This document shows positions 55,301-59,926 of a stretch of DNA of 64,000 nucleotides, in pieces (position 1 is the stretch's first letter; each line of letters starts with the position of its first letter). Origin of the DNA: Cladocopium goreaui. Lineage: Eukaryota > Sar > Dinophyceae > Suessiales > Symbiodiniaceae. The translations under genes were made by a program, and so were the position numbers. Where the stretch lies: the NCBI GenBank assembly GCA_947184155.2, contig CAMXCT020001491.1, positions 603,501-667,500 of the forward strand, given 5' to 3'. Under the pieces are notes generated by a model. The model made no database searches. It was not told the origin of the DNA and was given only the letters and a program-made list of their open reading frames with translations.

Positions 55301-57884
55301 TGTGTGTGTATGTGTGTATGTGTGTATGTGTGTGTATGTATGTGTATGTATGTGTATGTATGTGTATGTATGTGTATGTGTGTGTATGTGTCTGTATGTC
55401 TGTATGTCTGTATGTCTGTATGTCTGTATGTCTGTATGTCTGTATGTCTGTATGTCTGTATGTCTGTATGTCTGTATGTCTGTATGTCTGTATGTATGTC
55501 TGTATGTCTGTATGTCTGTCTGTCTGTCTGTCTGTCTGTATGTATGTATGTATGTATGGGTCATTTTTAACCTCAACCTATTTTGAATATATGGGAATAT
55601 ATATATATATGAACCATTTTGGACCTCAACCTATCTAACTAGGAGGTGAATGGAGGCGACTAGGAAAGTAGCGGTGGCAAAGTACTGTACTCCAATCACT
55701 TCGTGAACAAAAAAAAGTGCCCTACTGCATGTCTGTGGATTTCCTGGATATTTTGGAGAGAGTTCAAGAAACTGGGAATTGCCACAGGAGGCATGCTCAC
55801 GTCCAGGACGTATCCAAACTCTGAGTAAGGCCAACTCATCCGCAACTTGAAAGTGAGAGAGATAGGTGTTGTTCTGGACATGGAAGAGCCAGCCACCATT
55901 TTATAATAATGATATGCTATCCCAAAAAAAAAGTCGCAGAAACATTGATCGACTTTTTTTTGCTCAGTCAGCTGGGTACGAGGCTTCATTTCATGCTATT
56001 CTGGTTGGTGGTTGAGCCTACCCCTCTGAAAAATATGAGTTCGTCAGATTGGATCATCATCCCCAATCTGGCTGGGGGAAATAAAATTCATGTTCCAAAC
56101 CACCAAGCAATATTTAAATTAGTGAAGCCCAAAAATGTTTGACTTACAACTTACAACAGTAAGCACAGGGTTTTGGGGGTTACCGGATTGTTAAACATCA
56201 ATTTGAATATCTTGAAACACACCACATCGGCACGTAGCCAACTTACTAACTCCGCTAGCCCAACATTCTTAGCGCACCCTGAAAATATGGCCCTGTAAAT
56301 GGTGGTTTTCAGATGGAAAGTATTAGAACATGGGGGGGTTACCCTCTGGTAATTCAACATAGCTATTGAAAATGCTCATTTAGTTTGTGGATTTACCCAC
56401 TCAAAATGGTGATGTTCAACAGCAAACTGTTAGTTTACCAGAGGGTAAGTGGGGATATGATCCTGGTGGCAATGGTTTTCAGCACCTGCTGGATCTTTCC
56501 CGCTTCGGCCATTTGTCGCAGCGCAGCCCCGTGGGAGTCCACCTGTCACATCTCGTGCAGATCACCGGGTCGAAGATCATGTATCTGATAGAATCTATCC
56601 ATGGTTTTAATGATCATGGTATTATGATCATATTATCATATTATTATCTATTATGAGTTCGGGATATGTTGGGATTATGTTGGGATTCTGAAATTCCCAA
56701 CATTTTTTGGGAAGTCATAAAAAGATGTTCCAAACTTCCAGTCACCACCAGTGATAGAATCGATCAACCCATGAAACCGAAACCCTCCAGTATTCCCCGA
56801 AGTCAACAGCTGTGGCGCACGTAATCCATGATGTGCAGCTCAATCTCCCGGGGCTTTCCCAGGTCCTTAGGCTCTGCAGCTCAGGAGATTTACGCTGGTT
56901 CAAAAAAGGCCCAAATGGAAATGAGACCCGAGTCATGTGTAGAGATGTACCTATGTACTTTCTACATATTATATAAATACATTAATTAATCAATTAATTA
57001 ATTAATGGGTTTATTAATCAATTAATGAATTAAATAATATATATATATATGTGTGCGTGTACATCTATATACGTACATAGAGATATACAAGATAACATGT
57101 CAAAGATGATGTACGAAATTATATGAATCATATTTAATCATTAACATTCATTAACTATTATAAAAGTAGTCGTAGTCTTCCAACCTCCTACGAGTACCCA
57201 CAGTTCCCTGTTTTGGGACATGGAGATTTGGGATGGCCCTGGGCCCTGCCATGGCCACGACTTAATTTGTTTAGCACCCCAGATTTTTTTTTAAAAAAAA
57301 AGGATCGAAAAGCTTGAAATTGACCACTATCTTCCACTGATTATGCTAGTTTAACCATCATTAACCACTAATTAATAAATATAAATATATGTTATGTTAT
57401 CTTCCGAGGATTTCTTCATCTTCGCCGTATCCAAGGCTCGGCCCAAGAGGCATGCAGCGGCAGCGCCTCGTTGGACAAGAAGAGCTTCTGCCGTAGGTTG
57501 GGAATTCCCATCCTGGCGGAATTTTCGGAAAATCCATGGGAAATCCATGGAAAATCTGGAAATCCATGGGAAAATCCATGGGAAATATCTGGAAATCGAT
57601 GAGATAAGTAGATGGGATTTTTTTGTGGAAATTTATAGCCATATTTAGGGGAAATACAGTTGAAATAGGTATTGAAATAGTTGAACACTTGCCGATCTAC
57701 TACTATACTGATCTTGAAGTTCCCACTTCCAAGGTCGGTTGCCGCAAGATTTATTGAGTGGGAGGAGAGAAAAAAACACAAGCGACTATCACTGAGGACA
57801 ACACTTCAACCATCCCAGAGCCGTGACCTAACTCCATCCAGTCGATCCTTGATCTCACCTCTTCTTTCACAATCTCCACGAAAC
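34306..57884 (-). CDS. Ankyrin-repeat protein gene, many small exons (whole-gene span)
   Basis: About two dozen minus-strand islands join into a run of ankyrin repeats. Ankyrin repeats are about 33-residue helix-turn-helix units that bind other proteins; the partner is unknown. Motifs seen include GETPLMLAAQHGH, DGATPLFVAAQNG, VEVVKLLVEG, VVKVLLRGSADVNK and KAVKLLLEAGAD. Each repeat is divided by two introns, one before the D/N-G-A-T-P-L turn and one near the A-A-x-x-G-H turn. Most exon ends join in frame at AG acceptors with GT, GC or GA donors. I could not fix the start codon; the 3' end near 34306 is a guess. Family assignment is firm; exact edges of a few exons are not. Confidence 0.85.
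34519..34578 (-). CDS. Ankyrin exon, MSTGETALALAKDEETK
   Basis: Acceptor GCTGAG|TGCC, donor AAG|GTGCGG. Reads CLR then MSTGETALALAKDEETK. Joined to the previous exon, GADH plus CLRMST gives the normal seven residues between GAD and G-E-T. The charged KDEETK tail suggests the end of the repeat stack. Confidence 0.8.
35220..35266 (-). CDS. Ankyrin exon, HMKAVKLLLEAGADH
   Basis: Acceptor ATCCAG|GTCA, donor CAC|GTTTGG. Joined it reads AAQEG-HMKAVKLLLEAGADH, a full-strength match. Confidence 0.87.
35332..35452. mobile_element. F1 element
   Basis: TATGACTAAC subtype, right end AACCAGATGGTA. Sits 66 bp upstream (plus right) of the ankyrin exon at 35220-35266. Confidence 0.82.
36015..36145 (+). repeat. 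CATCCATA and TA-rich repeats
   Basis: CATACATCCATA units, then a duplicated ATATACATATATGAGGT. Confidence 0.85.
36196..36241 (-). CDS. Ankyrin exon, ATSDGATPLLVAAQEG
   Basis: Acceptor CCAAG|GCCA, donor G|GCAGAG. ATSDGATPLLVAAQEG follows ADVNK directly. The final glycine codon is split and completed by GT of the next exon. Confidence 0.88.
36949..36996 (-). CDS. Ankyrin exon, DEVVKVLLRGSADVNK (48 nt)
   Basis: Acceptor CTGCAG|GACG, donor AAG|GCGGGC. Sixteen codons, DEVVKVLLRGSADVNK, are an almost 'consensus' helix-2 half. Phase 0 on both sides. Confidence 0.88.
37207..37322. mobile_element. F1 element
   Basis: TTATTTAACATAG subtype; ends TACCATCTGG and CCAGAGGGCA. Confidence 0.8.
37671..37738 (-). 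CDS. Ankyrin exon, NGATPANETPLFVASLRN
   Basis: Acceptor CCGAG|GTGC, donor CAG|GTGGAG. Reads GADL then NGATPANETPLFVASLRN-Q. The turn has a short insertion: NGATPA before NETPLF looks like a duplicated T-P motif. Confidence 0.84.
38128..38240. mobile_element. F1 element, diverged
   Basis: Left TACCCTCTGGTACG, right ATACCAAAGGGCA. Another left end (TACCCTCTGGTAATT) without a partner lies near 38003. Confidence 0.7.
39211..39241 (-). CDS. Ankyrin exon, VAIVNVLVEG (31 nt)
   Basis: Acceptor CTCCAG|GTGG, donor G|GTGTCC. One of the smallest exons of the gene. It ends in phase 1, and the codon is completed by GT of the next exon to give LVEG-GADLNG. Confidence 0.8.
39540..39641. mobile_element. F2 element
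   Basis: CTGGTTGGTAGT to ACTAACCAG; the right-end mutation mirrors the left. Flanked by ATTG on both sides. Confidence 0.86.
39844..39897 (-). CDS. Ankyrin exon, RYNGATALYVASLKGY
   Basis: Acceptor ATAAG|GAGG, donor TAT|GTGCCT. Eighteen codons: EA then RYNGATALYVASLKGY. It joins the next exon as LKGY-VAIVNVLVEG. Confidence 0.83.
40153..40287. mobile_element. F1 element with GGCC-variant left end
   Basis: Left TACCCGGCCTGGTCAAC, right TTTACCAGAGGGTA. The inner arm is lengthened by AGTTCAGAAAGTTCG. Confidence 0.78.
40943..40993 (-). CDS. Ankyrin exon, AGHVEVVKLLVEGRRGD
   Basis: Acceptor CCGCAG|GCGG. The join AAVQ-AGHVEVVKLLVEG restores a complete repeat. The donor GAT|GCTGGG is chosen because it keeps phase 0 into the next exon; a GT donor inside CGACGTGGGG would not. 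Confidence 0.85.
41561..41594. mobile_element. F1 right-end fragment
   Basis: GTAGCTATGTTCAATTACC followed by AGAGGATGA; the left part is gone. Confidence 0.45.
41855..43452 (+). repeat. Heptamer minisatellite, AGTGTNN, about 1.6 kb
   Basis: Roughly 230 units of AGTGTGG, AGTGTAA, AGTGTAG and variants (AGTGAGG, AGTGGAA). The plus strand has almost no cytosine. Because the period is 7, the minus strand reads as TLHTPHS-type repeats in all frames, creating false ORFs of 289, 551 and 568 codons. It lies in the intron between ankyrin exons 45347 and 40993. Confidence 0.93.
43453..44565 (+). repeat. Degenerate tandem array with GCCACGCCTGCCACGC core
   Basis: Three units of about 200 bp (starting near 43452, 43609 and 43824) contain AAAGTGCCACGCCTGCCACG, then GCAGCTTCCCCCATAGACAC and a GAGACTCG segment. 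From 44030 the units break into shorter pieces of about 45 bp with the same core. Open frames here (RGRRGTL, SFCVAGVALC) repeat with the DNA and are not genes. Confidence 0.85.
44631..44692 (+). repeat. CGGTTGCGAA decamer repeat
   Basis: About six units of ACGGTTGCGA/G in tandem, very GC-rich compared with the intron around it. Confidence 0.88.
45172..45285. mobile_element. F1 element
   Basis: Full copy with standard ends. It lies 61 bp past the donor of the ankyrin exon at 45347-45388. Confidence 0.87.
45347..45388 (-). CDS. Ankyrin exon, ATNNGQAPLFAAVQ (42 nt)
   Basis: Acceptor CTGAAG|GCCA, donor CAG|GTGGGG. Fourteen codons, ATNNGQAPLFAAVQ. It is followed by a 4.35 kb intron containing the heptamer minisatellite and the degenerate tandem array. 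Confidence 0.82.
46079..46183. mobile_element. F1 element
   Basis: TTATTTAACATAG subtype, near-perfect palindrome over its whole length. Confidence 0.88.
46323..46465. mobile_element. F4 element
   Basis: GGATGGTGCCCCCCAG to GGGGGCCCCATCC. Confidence 0.75.
46650..46695 (-). CDS. Ankyrin exon, LFRTRLQAGADRHK
   Basis: LFRTRLQAGADRHK is a helix-2 half followed by donor AAG|GCCGGC. The acceptor is not certain; GGAG|C and CCAG|G are both possible and both need the preceding exon to end in phase 2. The right-hand splice joins in frame to the exon at 45388. Confidence 0.7.
47137..47243. repeat. F5 interspersed repeat
   Basis: Same family; GTGACGTCGCTATAATTTAC at the end shows two changes. A weak fourth copy may lie near 35746-35830. 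Confidence 0.68.
47579..47626 (-). CDS. Ankyrin exon, ASNDGATPLFVAAQNG
   Basis: Acceptor GGCCAG|GCCA. Joined to the previous exon it reads ASKNK-ASNDGATPLFVAAQNG, a textbook repeat. The 3' edge is uncertain: the frame continues with H-R, and no donor joins the next exon cleanly, so the end given is the last supported codon. Confidence 0.85.
48004..48060 (-). CDS. Ankyrin exon, CITLLLRVGASKNK
   Basis: Acceptor TTACCAAAAG|GACA, donor AAG|GCGCCG. Reads DIIPR then CITLLLRVGASKNK, a helix-2 half ending like G-A-D-x-N-K. The acceptor lies a few bases downstream of F6 copy 48068-48177. Confidence 0.83.
48068..48177. mobile_element. F6 element
   Basis: Near-identical to 1053-1167 including the outer GGGAAAAGGACATCTATG. 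Again it sits immediately 5' of an exon acceptor (48060). Confidence 0.72.
48286..48342 (-). CDS. Ankyrin exon, NLDGATPLKIAAARGN
   Basis: Acceptor TGGCAG|GAGA, donor AAT|GTTCAG. Nineteen codons: EKQ then NLDGATPLKIAAARGN, a strong first-half match. Phase 0 at both ends. Confidence 0.85.
48420..48447 (-). CDS. Ankyrin exon, ILRLLLEAK (28 nt)
   Basis: Acceptor CCCAAG|GATT, donor AAG|GCTCGT. ILRLLLEAK is a helix-2 core. A classic GTAAGG donor sits five bases downstream, but using it would put the next exon out of frame, so the GC donor is preferred. Confidence 0.75.
48576..48692. mobile_element. F1 element, right end decayed
   Basis: Left GACCCTCTGGTTATG; the right arm ends GCAAACTGTTAATTTATG without CCAG. 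Confidence 0.6.
49050..49111 (-). CDS. Ankyrin exon, WGETPVFKAAERNHHE
   Basis: Acceptor CTGCCAG|GACC. The peptide DPSNC then WGETPVFKAAERNHHE is a repeat first half extending into helix 2. The in-frame join to the next exon needs a GA donor (CATGA|GACACT), giving HHE-ILRLLLEAK. A shorter version ending after AAER also keeps frame but loses the N-H turn. Confidence 0.75.
49309..49347 (-). CDS. Ankyrin exon, EIVEFLLENDVEK (39 nt)
   Basis: Acceptor AGCCAG|GAG, donor AAG|GCCGGT. It joins the previous exon in phase 0 as QHGHQ-EIVEFLLENDVEK, across a 4.4 kb intron that holds the roughly 400-bp tandem array. A GT donor lies four bases further on but would break the frame. Confidence 0.82.
49720..49890. 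mobile_element. F3 element
   Basis: Longer copy in opposite orientation; the end includes a local inverted repeat AACCGATTGGTAGG / CAATCGGTTCC. Confidence 0.75.
50183..50308. repeat. Palindrome cluster GTAATAAGCAGAT
   Basis: GGTAATAAGCAGATTTCC faces ATCTGCTTATTACCCC, with a third arm ATCTGCTTATTACTG. A (CCCGCC...GGCGGG)-like inner stem is also seen. The same arm occurs in each unit at 51.2-52.7 kb. Confidence 0.72.
50618..50775 (+). repeat. TTTCCTTTGG/TTTCCTTCGG repeats with inverted copy
   Basis: About ten decamer units, then the complement CAAAGGAAA near 50765, so the transcript could fold. Confidence 0.75.
51220..52690 (+). repeat. Tandem array of roughly 400-bp units
   Basis: CTTTTGACACTGCCTTGGAC recurs near 51223, 51647, 52030 and 52461 (spacing about 424, 383, 431). 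Each unit also has GAAACGGCAGCCCTTC, an ATAAGCAGATTTCC palindrome and TTTCCGGCAATTTCT. Units differ by small indels. Lies in the intron between ankyrin exons 53754 and 49347. Confidence 0.87.
52890..53125 (+). repeat. CT-rich low-complexity tract
   Basis: Irregular CTTCTCTGCTTTTC repeats. The plus frames read Phe/Leu/Ser-rich and the minus frame Lys/Glu/Arg-rich for over 100 codons. Composition alone explains these open frames. Confidence 0.75.
53219..53375. repeat. Palindromes with AATAAGCAGAT arms
   Basis: Two hairpins: GCAATAAGCAGATTCCC / GGGAATCTGCTTATTAC, and GATAAGCAGATGAAAATC / ATCTGCTTAT. They mark the end of the array region. Confidence 0.72.
53754..53819 (-). CDS. Ankyrin exon, NNQGETPLMLAAQHGHQ
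   Basis: Acceptor CCACAG|GACATG, donor CAG|GCGATT (GC type). Twenty-two codons, DMNLS then NNQGETPLMLAAQHGHQ, give a near-consensus first half. The acceptor sits 8 nt after a sequence like an F1 end (CCTCTGGTAAAC), so part of an F1 copy may form the intron end. Confidence 0.88.
53931..53971 (-). CDS. Ankyrin exon, HMEMMQLLCYADA (41 nt)
   Basis: Acceptor GTCAG|GCCA, donor GTCGCT. Joined to the previous exon it reads RRG-HMEMMQLLCYADA, a helix-2 half with the G-H turn restored across the splice. The following intron is the shortest in the gene, 111 nt. Confidence 0.8.
54360..54417 (-). CDS. Ankyrin exon, SMDRAGETAALKACRRG
   Basis: Acceptor CAAG|GAGC, donor G|GTGCAG. The peptide EPNSMDRAGETAALKACRRG is a first-half repeat (x-D-x-x-G-E-T-A-x-x-x-A-C-x-x-G). 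It ends in phase 1 with G, which combines with GC from the next exon to restore the glycine of the G-H turn. Confidence 0.8.
54694..54798. mobile_element. F7 palindromic element
   Basis: Same 19-bp ends as 28500; centre diverged (GATTATAGATGTTCCC). Confidence 0.78.
55106..55132 (-). CDS. Ankyrin exon, AEACLMLPQ (27 nt)
   Basis: Acceptor TGCGAG|GCGG, donor CAG|GCCCGG (a GC donor). Nine codons, AEACLMLPQ, fit a second ankyrin helix. It joins in phase 0 to the exon at 54417 to give LMLPQEPNSMDRAGETA, as expected for the passage into a new repeat. The reading frame around it is open for longer, so the exon might extend. Confidence 0.55.
55205..55558 (+). repeat. TGTATG to TGTATGTC microsatellite
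   Basis: (TGTGTATG)n passes into (TGTATGTC)n and ends (TGTC)n(TGTA)n. Creates open frames of 120-194 codons on both strands that are not genes. Confidence 0.95.
55722..55869 (-). CDS. Coding island upstream of the AEACLMLPQ exon, frame uncertain
   Basis: One minus frame reads LRMSWPYSEFGYVLD and meets a good GTGAGC donor. A second frame over the same bases reads ADELALLRVWIRPG. Further open sequence (PPVAIPSFLNSLQNIQEI) follows the first frame. I cannot decide which is used. Its place between ankyrin exons suggests it belongs to that gene. Confidence 0.35.
56001..56110. mobile_element. F2 element
   Basis: CTGGTTGGTGGT to CCACCAAGCAA, flanked by TATT on both sides if the right end is placed after GCAA. 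Confidence 0.8.
56340..56447. mobile_element. F1 element abutting an ankyrin exon
   Basis: Both ends intact. The minus-strand open frame of the exon at 56542 continues into the right end, where TG|GTAAAC could act as donor. Confidence 0.87.
56486..56542 (-). CDS. Ankyrin exon, DSHGAALRQMAEAGKIQQ
   Basis: Acceptor GACAG|GTGG. The peptide DSHGAALRQMAEAGKIQQ matches the ankyrin pattern D-x-x-G-x-x-L-x-x-x-A-x-x-G-x-x-x-x-V. The donor shown is CAG|GTGCTG. The same frame stays open through VLKTIATR and into the end of the F1 element at 56340-56447, whose TG|GTAAAC could also serve as donor. Confidence 0.6.
56821..56873 (-). CDS. Candidate ankyrin exon, KDLGKPREIELHIMDY
   Basis: The island opens after the acceptor CTGCAG and reads KDLGKPREIELHIMDY before a GTGCGC donor. 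IELHIMDY fits a second ankyrin helix. With this donor it joins in frame to the exon at 56542, giving IMDY-VDSHGAAL, the normal link into the next repeat. The open frame runs a little further (VRHSC then a stop), so a later donor is possible. Confidence 0.55.
56940..57410. other. AT-rich intron-like stretch
   Basis: TTAATTAATCAATTAATT repeats and a (TA)n/(TG)n run near 57040. No coding island. Confidence 0.6.
57420..57487 (-). CDS. Unassigned exon, LFLSNEALPLHASWAEPW
   Basis: After acceptor CGGCAG the frame KLFLSNEALPLHASWAEPW has high third-position GC. A second frame (RGAAAACLLGRALDTAKMKK) is also open, so the frame choice is tentative. Confidence 0.4.
57859..57884 (-). CDS. Candidate ankyrin exon, GFVEIVKEE
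   Basis: A 26-nt exon after a CAG acceptor, ending at a strong GTGAGA donor. It reads (G)FVEIVKEE, the usual start of the second ankyrin helix (G-H/F-x-E-I-V-K). It starts in phase 1, as a helix-2 exon does elsewhere in this gene. The exon before it was not identified, so membership in the ankyrin gene is inference. Confidence 0.5.
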
Positions 57885-58217
57885 CTGCTGGGCCAACTGC
57901 TGGGGTCACGGCTTCTTGGCGGCTTCCCTGAAAAGTGTATCGATGTGCCATCAGATATGCTCACAATGTCCGAATAATATCAAAGAAACTCGTCCCCAAA
58001 GTTCGAACGGTTTCCCTATCTGAAAAGCGCCCATAAACTGTTGTCTGGAAACACTGCTGTTGGTGCATGACAACTGCCTCCAACAAAATATTCCCCCTTA
58101 TCAGACTCTATCTCTTGTTGTCTCCTCTTCAATCAAGGATACCTTCAAAGACACTTGACGTGGTAAATCCCAAAACGGCAAGCTCCAAACTACCAAAAAT
58201 AAATAAAAAATAAAAAC

Positions 58218-58322
58218 ATGATCTCCATCTACCTATCTACCTATCTACCTACCTACCTATCTACATCTATCTACATCTATCTACATCTATCTACCTACCT
58301 ATCTACCTACCTACCTATCCCC
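58218..58322 (+). repeat. CTAC/CTAT microsatellite
   Basis: CTACCTATCTACC units with CATCTATCTA inserts. Confidence 0.9.
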
Positions 58323-58362
58323 CAACCAACCTCCAACCACCCCAACATCTTTTCCAGGCCAC

Positions 58363-58549
58363 TTCGATCGTCCTTGGTCCTCAAGAGATCCGGGTCCAAG
58401 GTCAGCAGCGTCCGCGGCCCGTCGCCGCAGGGTCTCTGCAGGTGGACCATCCGCAGCTCCGCGCTGCGCGCGCTGAGCGCGCTGCGCAGAGCGCCCCTCC
58501 GCGGCTTGGGCTCCGTCTTCCGCGGCATCAACGAGGCGACGCGGCGAAG
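58363..58549 (-). CDS. Unassigned exon, about 187 nt
   Basis: The longest GC-rich island here. Reads LRRVASLMPRKTEPKPRRGA, then LRSALSARSAELRMVHLQRP, then TLLTLDPDLLRTKDDRS. Strong GC bias at third positions supports this frame. The frame is open upstream into the end of F1 copy 58595-58702, whose AACCAG could be the acceptor. Confidence 0.5.
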
Positions 58550-58594
58550 CTGGGGAGCTGGGAAGCTGCGGAGGTGATCTGGGCTGGGATGGGG

Positions 58595-58702
58595 TACCCT
58601 CTGGTTATGACTAACATAGCGAACTGGAAAATCACCATGTTTAATGGGAAAACTCACTATTCATGGCCATTTTCAATAGCTATGTTAGTTTACTAAAGGG
58701 TA
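58595..58702. mobile_element. F1 element next to a coding island
   Basis: Left end TACCCTCTGGTTATG; its complement ends in AACCAG|AGGGTA, in frame with the exon at 58363-58549. Right end TTTACTAAAGGGTA. Confidence 0.83.
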
Positions 58703-58739
58703 AGTTGGGGAAGTTCCTGAAGATTTGAGTTTCTGAAAA

Positions 58740-58856
58740 ACCCTCTGGTAATGACATTCACAGTTTGCGACATAGAAAATGGCCATAGAAATAGTGGATT
58801 TACCCATTGAAAATGGTGATTGTCCATAGCTATGTAAAAGTTTACCAGGCCGGGTA
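58740..58856. mobile_element. F1 element with GGCC-variant right end
   Basis: Starts ACCCTCTGGTAATGAC and ends TTTACCAGGCCGGGTA, directly adjoining the open frame of the exon at 58896. Confidence 0.82.
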
Positions 58857-58895
58857 GTTTCTTCGTGGGGTCTGAAGGCCAATGGGTTTTGGCAC

Positions 58896-58967
58896 CTGGC
58901 CAATGGCCATGATGGCGCGATGGCTGTCGTTGAACCTGACCCGTACCAATGGATGAGATCGCAGCTT
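58896..58967 (-). CDS. Unassigned exon, HPLVRVRFNDSHRAIMAIGQ
   Basis: Acceptor CTATAG|AAGC, donor CAG|GTGCCA. KLRS then HPLVRVRFNDSHRAIMAIGQ. The same frame continues through PKPIGLQTPRRN straight into the variant end of F1 copy 58740-58856, where TG|GTAAAC is a second possible donor. Confidence 0.5.
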
Positions 58968-59261
58968 CTATAGGCTCTCACTGGGATCATGTTTGTCAAG
59001 GTCTTAGAACTTCTGTGAACTTCTGCTACCTTTATCTCTTGAGCCGTCTGAGAGAGAGAGAGAGAGAGATCAATCATGCAAAAGTCAATTTCCGCTTGCA
59101 TGTCATGCTGCCAGGCATCAGACGCGTTAGCAAAAGGTTGAGTTTGGCTAAAATGAGTTGGCTTCAATTCAGTGATTCACTGAGTGAGTACATCCCAAGT
59201 AAGTCGCCCGTTTCTTATTCAATTTCAACATTCCAAGTGCCACGTCCCACGTGCTCTCCAC

Positions 59262-59450
59262 AGGTTACAATGCCCAAGAGTCAGGTAGACAAAGACATAG
59301 GTGTGGCTGTTTTCCTGAACGCATCCGTGGTTGCCAGAGACCCCTGCTGACACGGCAACCCTTCCAGGTCGATGTCAACTTGGCTGCAGGGTCAACTAGG
59401 GAGATTACTGGGAGATTCAGATGCTGCTTGAAAACATCACTGGCTGTCAC
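59262..59450 (-). CDS. Unassigned coding island, two competing frames
   Basis: One minus frame gives DVFKQHLNLPVISLVDPAAK, the other IDLEGLPCQQGSLATTDAF. Both are open for more than 30 codons. Plus-strand frames are open as well. I report the island but not a frame. Confidence 0.3.
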
Positions 59451-59506
59451 TTCTATGGTCTTAGAGTCGTAGCATAAATTTTAAGATCAACAGAAATCAA
59501 TCCCCA

Positions 59507-59590
59507 CTTATGCTTCTTGAACTGCTTCCGACTCTCTGAAATTAGCACCCAGAGCTGCGCAGCATGGGCATATTCAATTTCATCCAATTT
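59507..59590 (-). CDS. Unassigned exon, LDEIEYAHAAQLWVLISES
   Basis: After acceptor AATCAG the frame reads KLDEIEYAHAAQLWVLISES, then RKQFKKHK. Helical, amphipathic and charged at the end. The donor was not settled; CTCTGG|GTGCTA would shorten it. Confidence 0.42.
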
Positions 59591-59833
59591 CTGATTGTAG
59601 GTCAAAAATATCCATAATATCACATCCCCATTCATATCCGGTGTTCAATCCCAATGGTTTAATCACACGATTTATCCAACTAACATCAATCCAATCCCTA
59701 TCTTTCAATGGTTAAATCCCAACAAAAAGCCCATTTAAATCATCAAGTCCAATCCCTATCCATAGTTAAATCCCATTAAACCCCATGAAATCCCATGAAA
59801 TCCCCTAGAGACTTGCCATATCCCAGCGGCCAC

Positions 59834-59926
59834 CCTCAGCTGCTTGGAGCGATGCGGATCGTTCTCCAAAAAGCTGAGCCCCGCGGGCACCGGCCAGCGC
59901 CTCTCCTGGCGCGGCAGCCGCATCGC
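59834..59926 (-). CDS. Nudix-gene exon, LPRQERRWPVPAGLSFLEND
   Basis: Acceptor CGCAAG|GCGA, donor AGG|GTGGCC. AMR, then LPRQERRWPVPAGLSFLEND, then PHRSKQLR. Phase 0 at both ends, consistent with the exon before. No known motif. Confidence 0.62.

Noticed and set aside
54992-55638. Open frames of 120 to 194 codons on both strands (CMSVCLYV, QTYRHTD)
   Set aside because: Translation of the TGTATG/TGTATGTC microsatellite.
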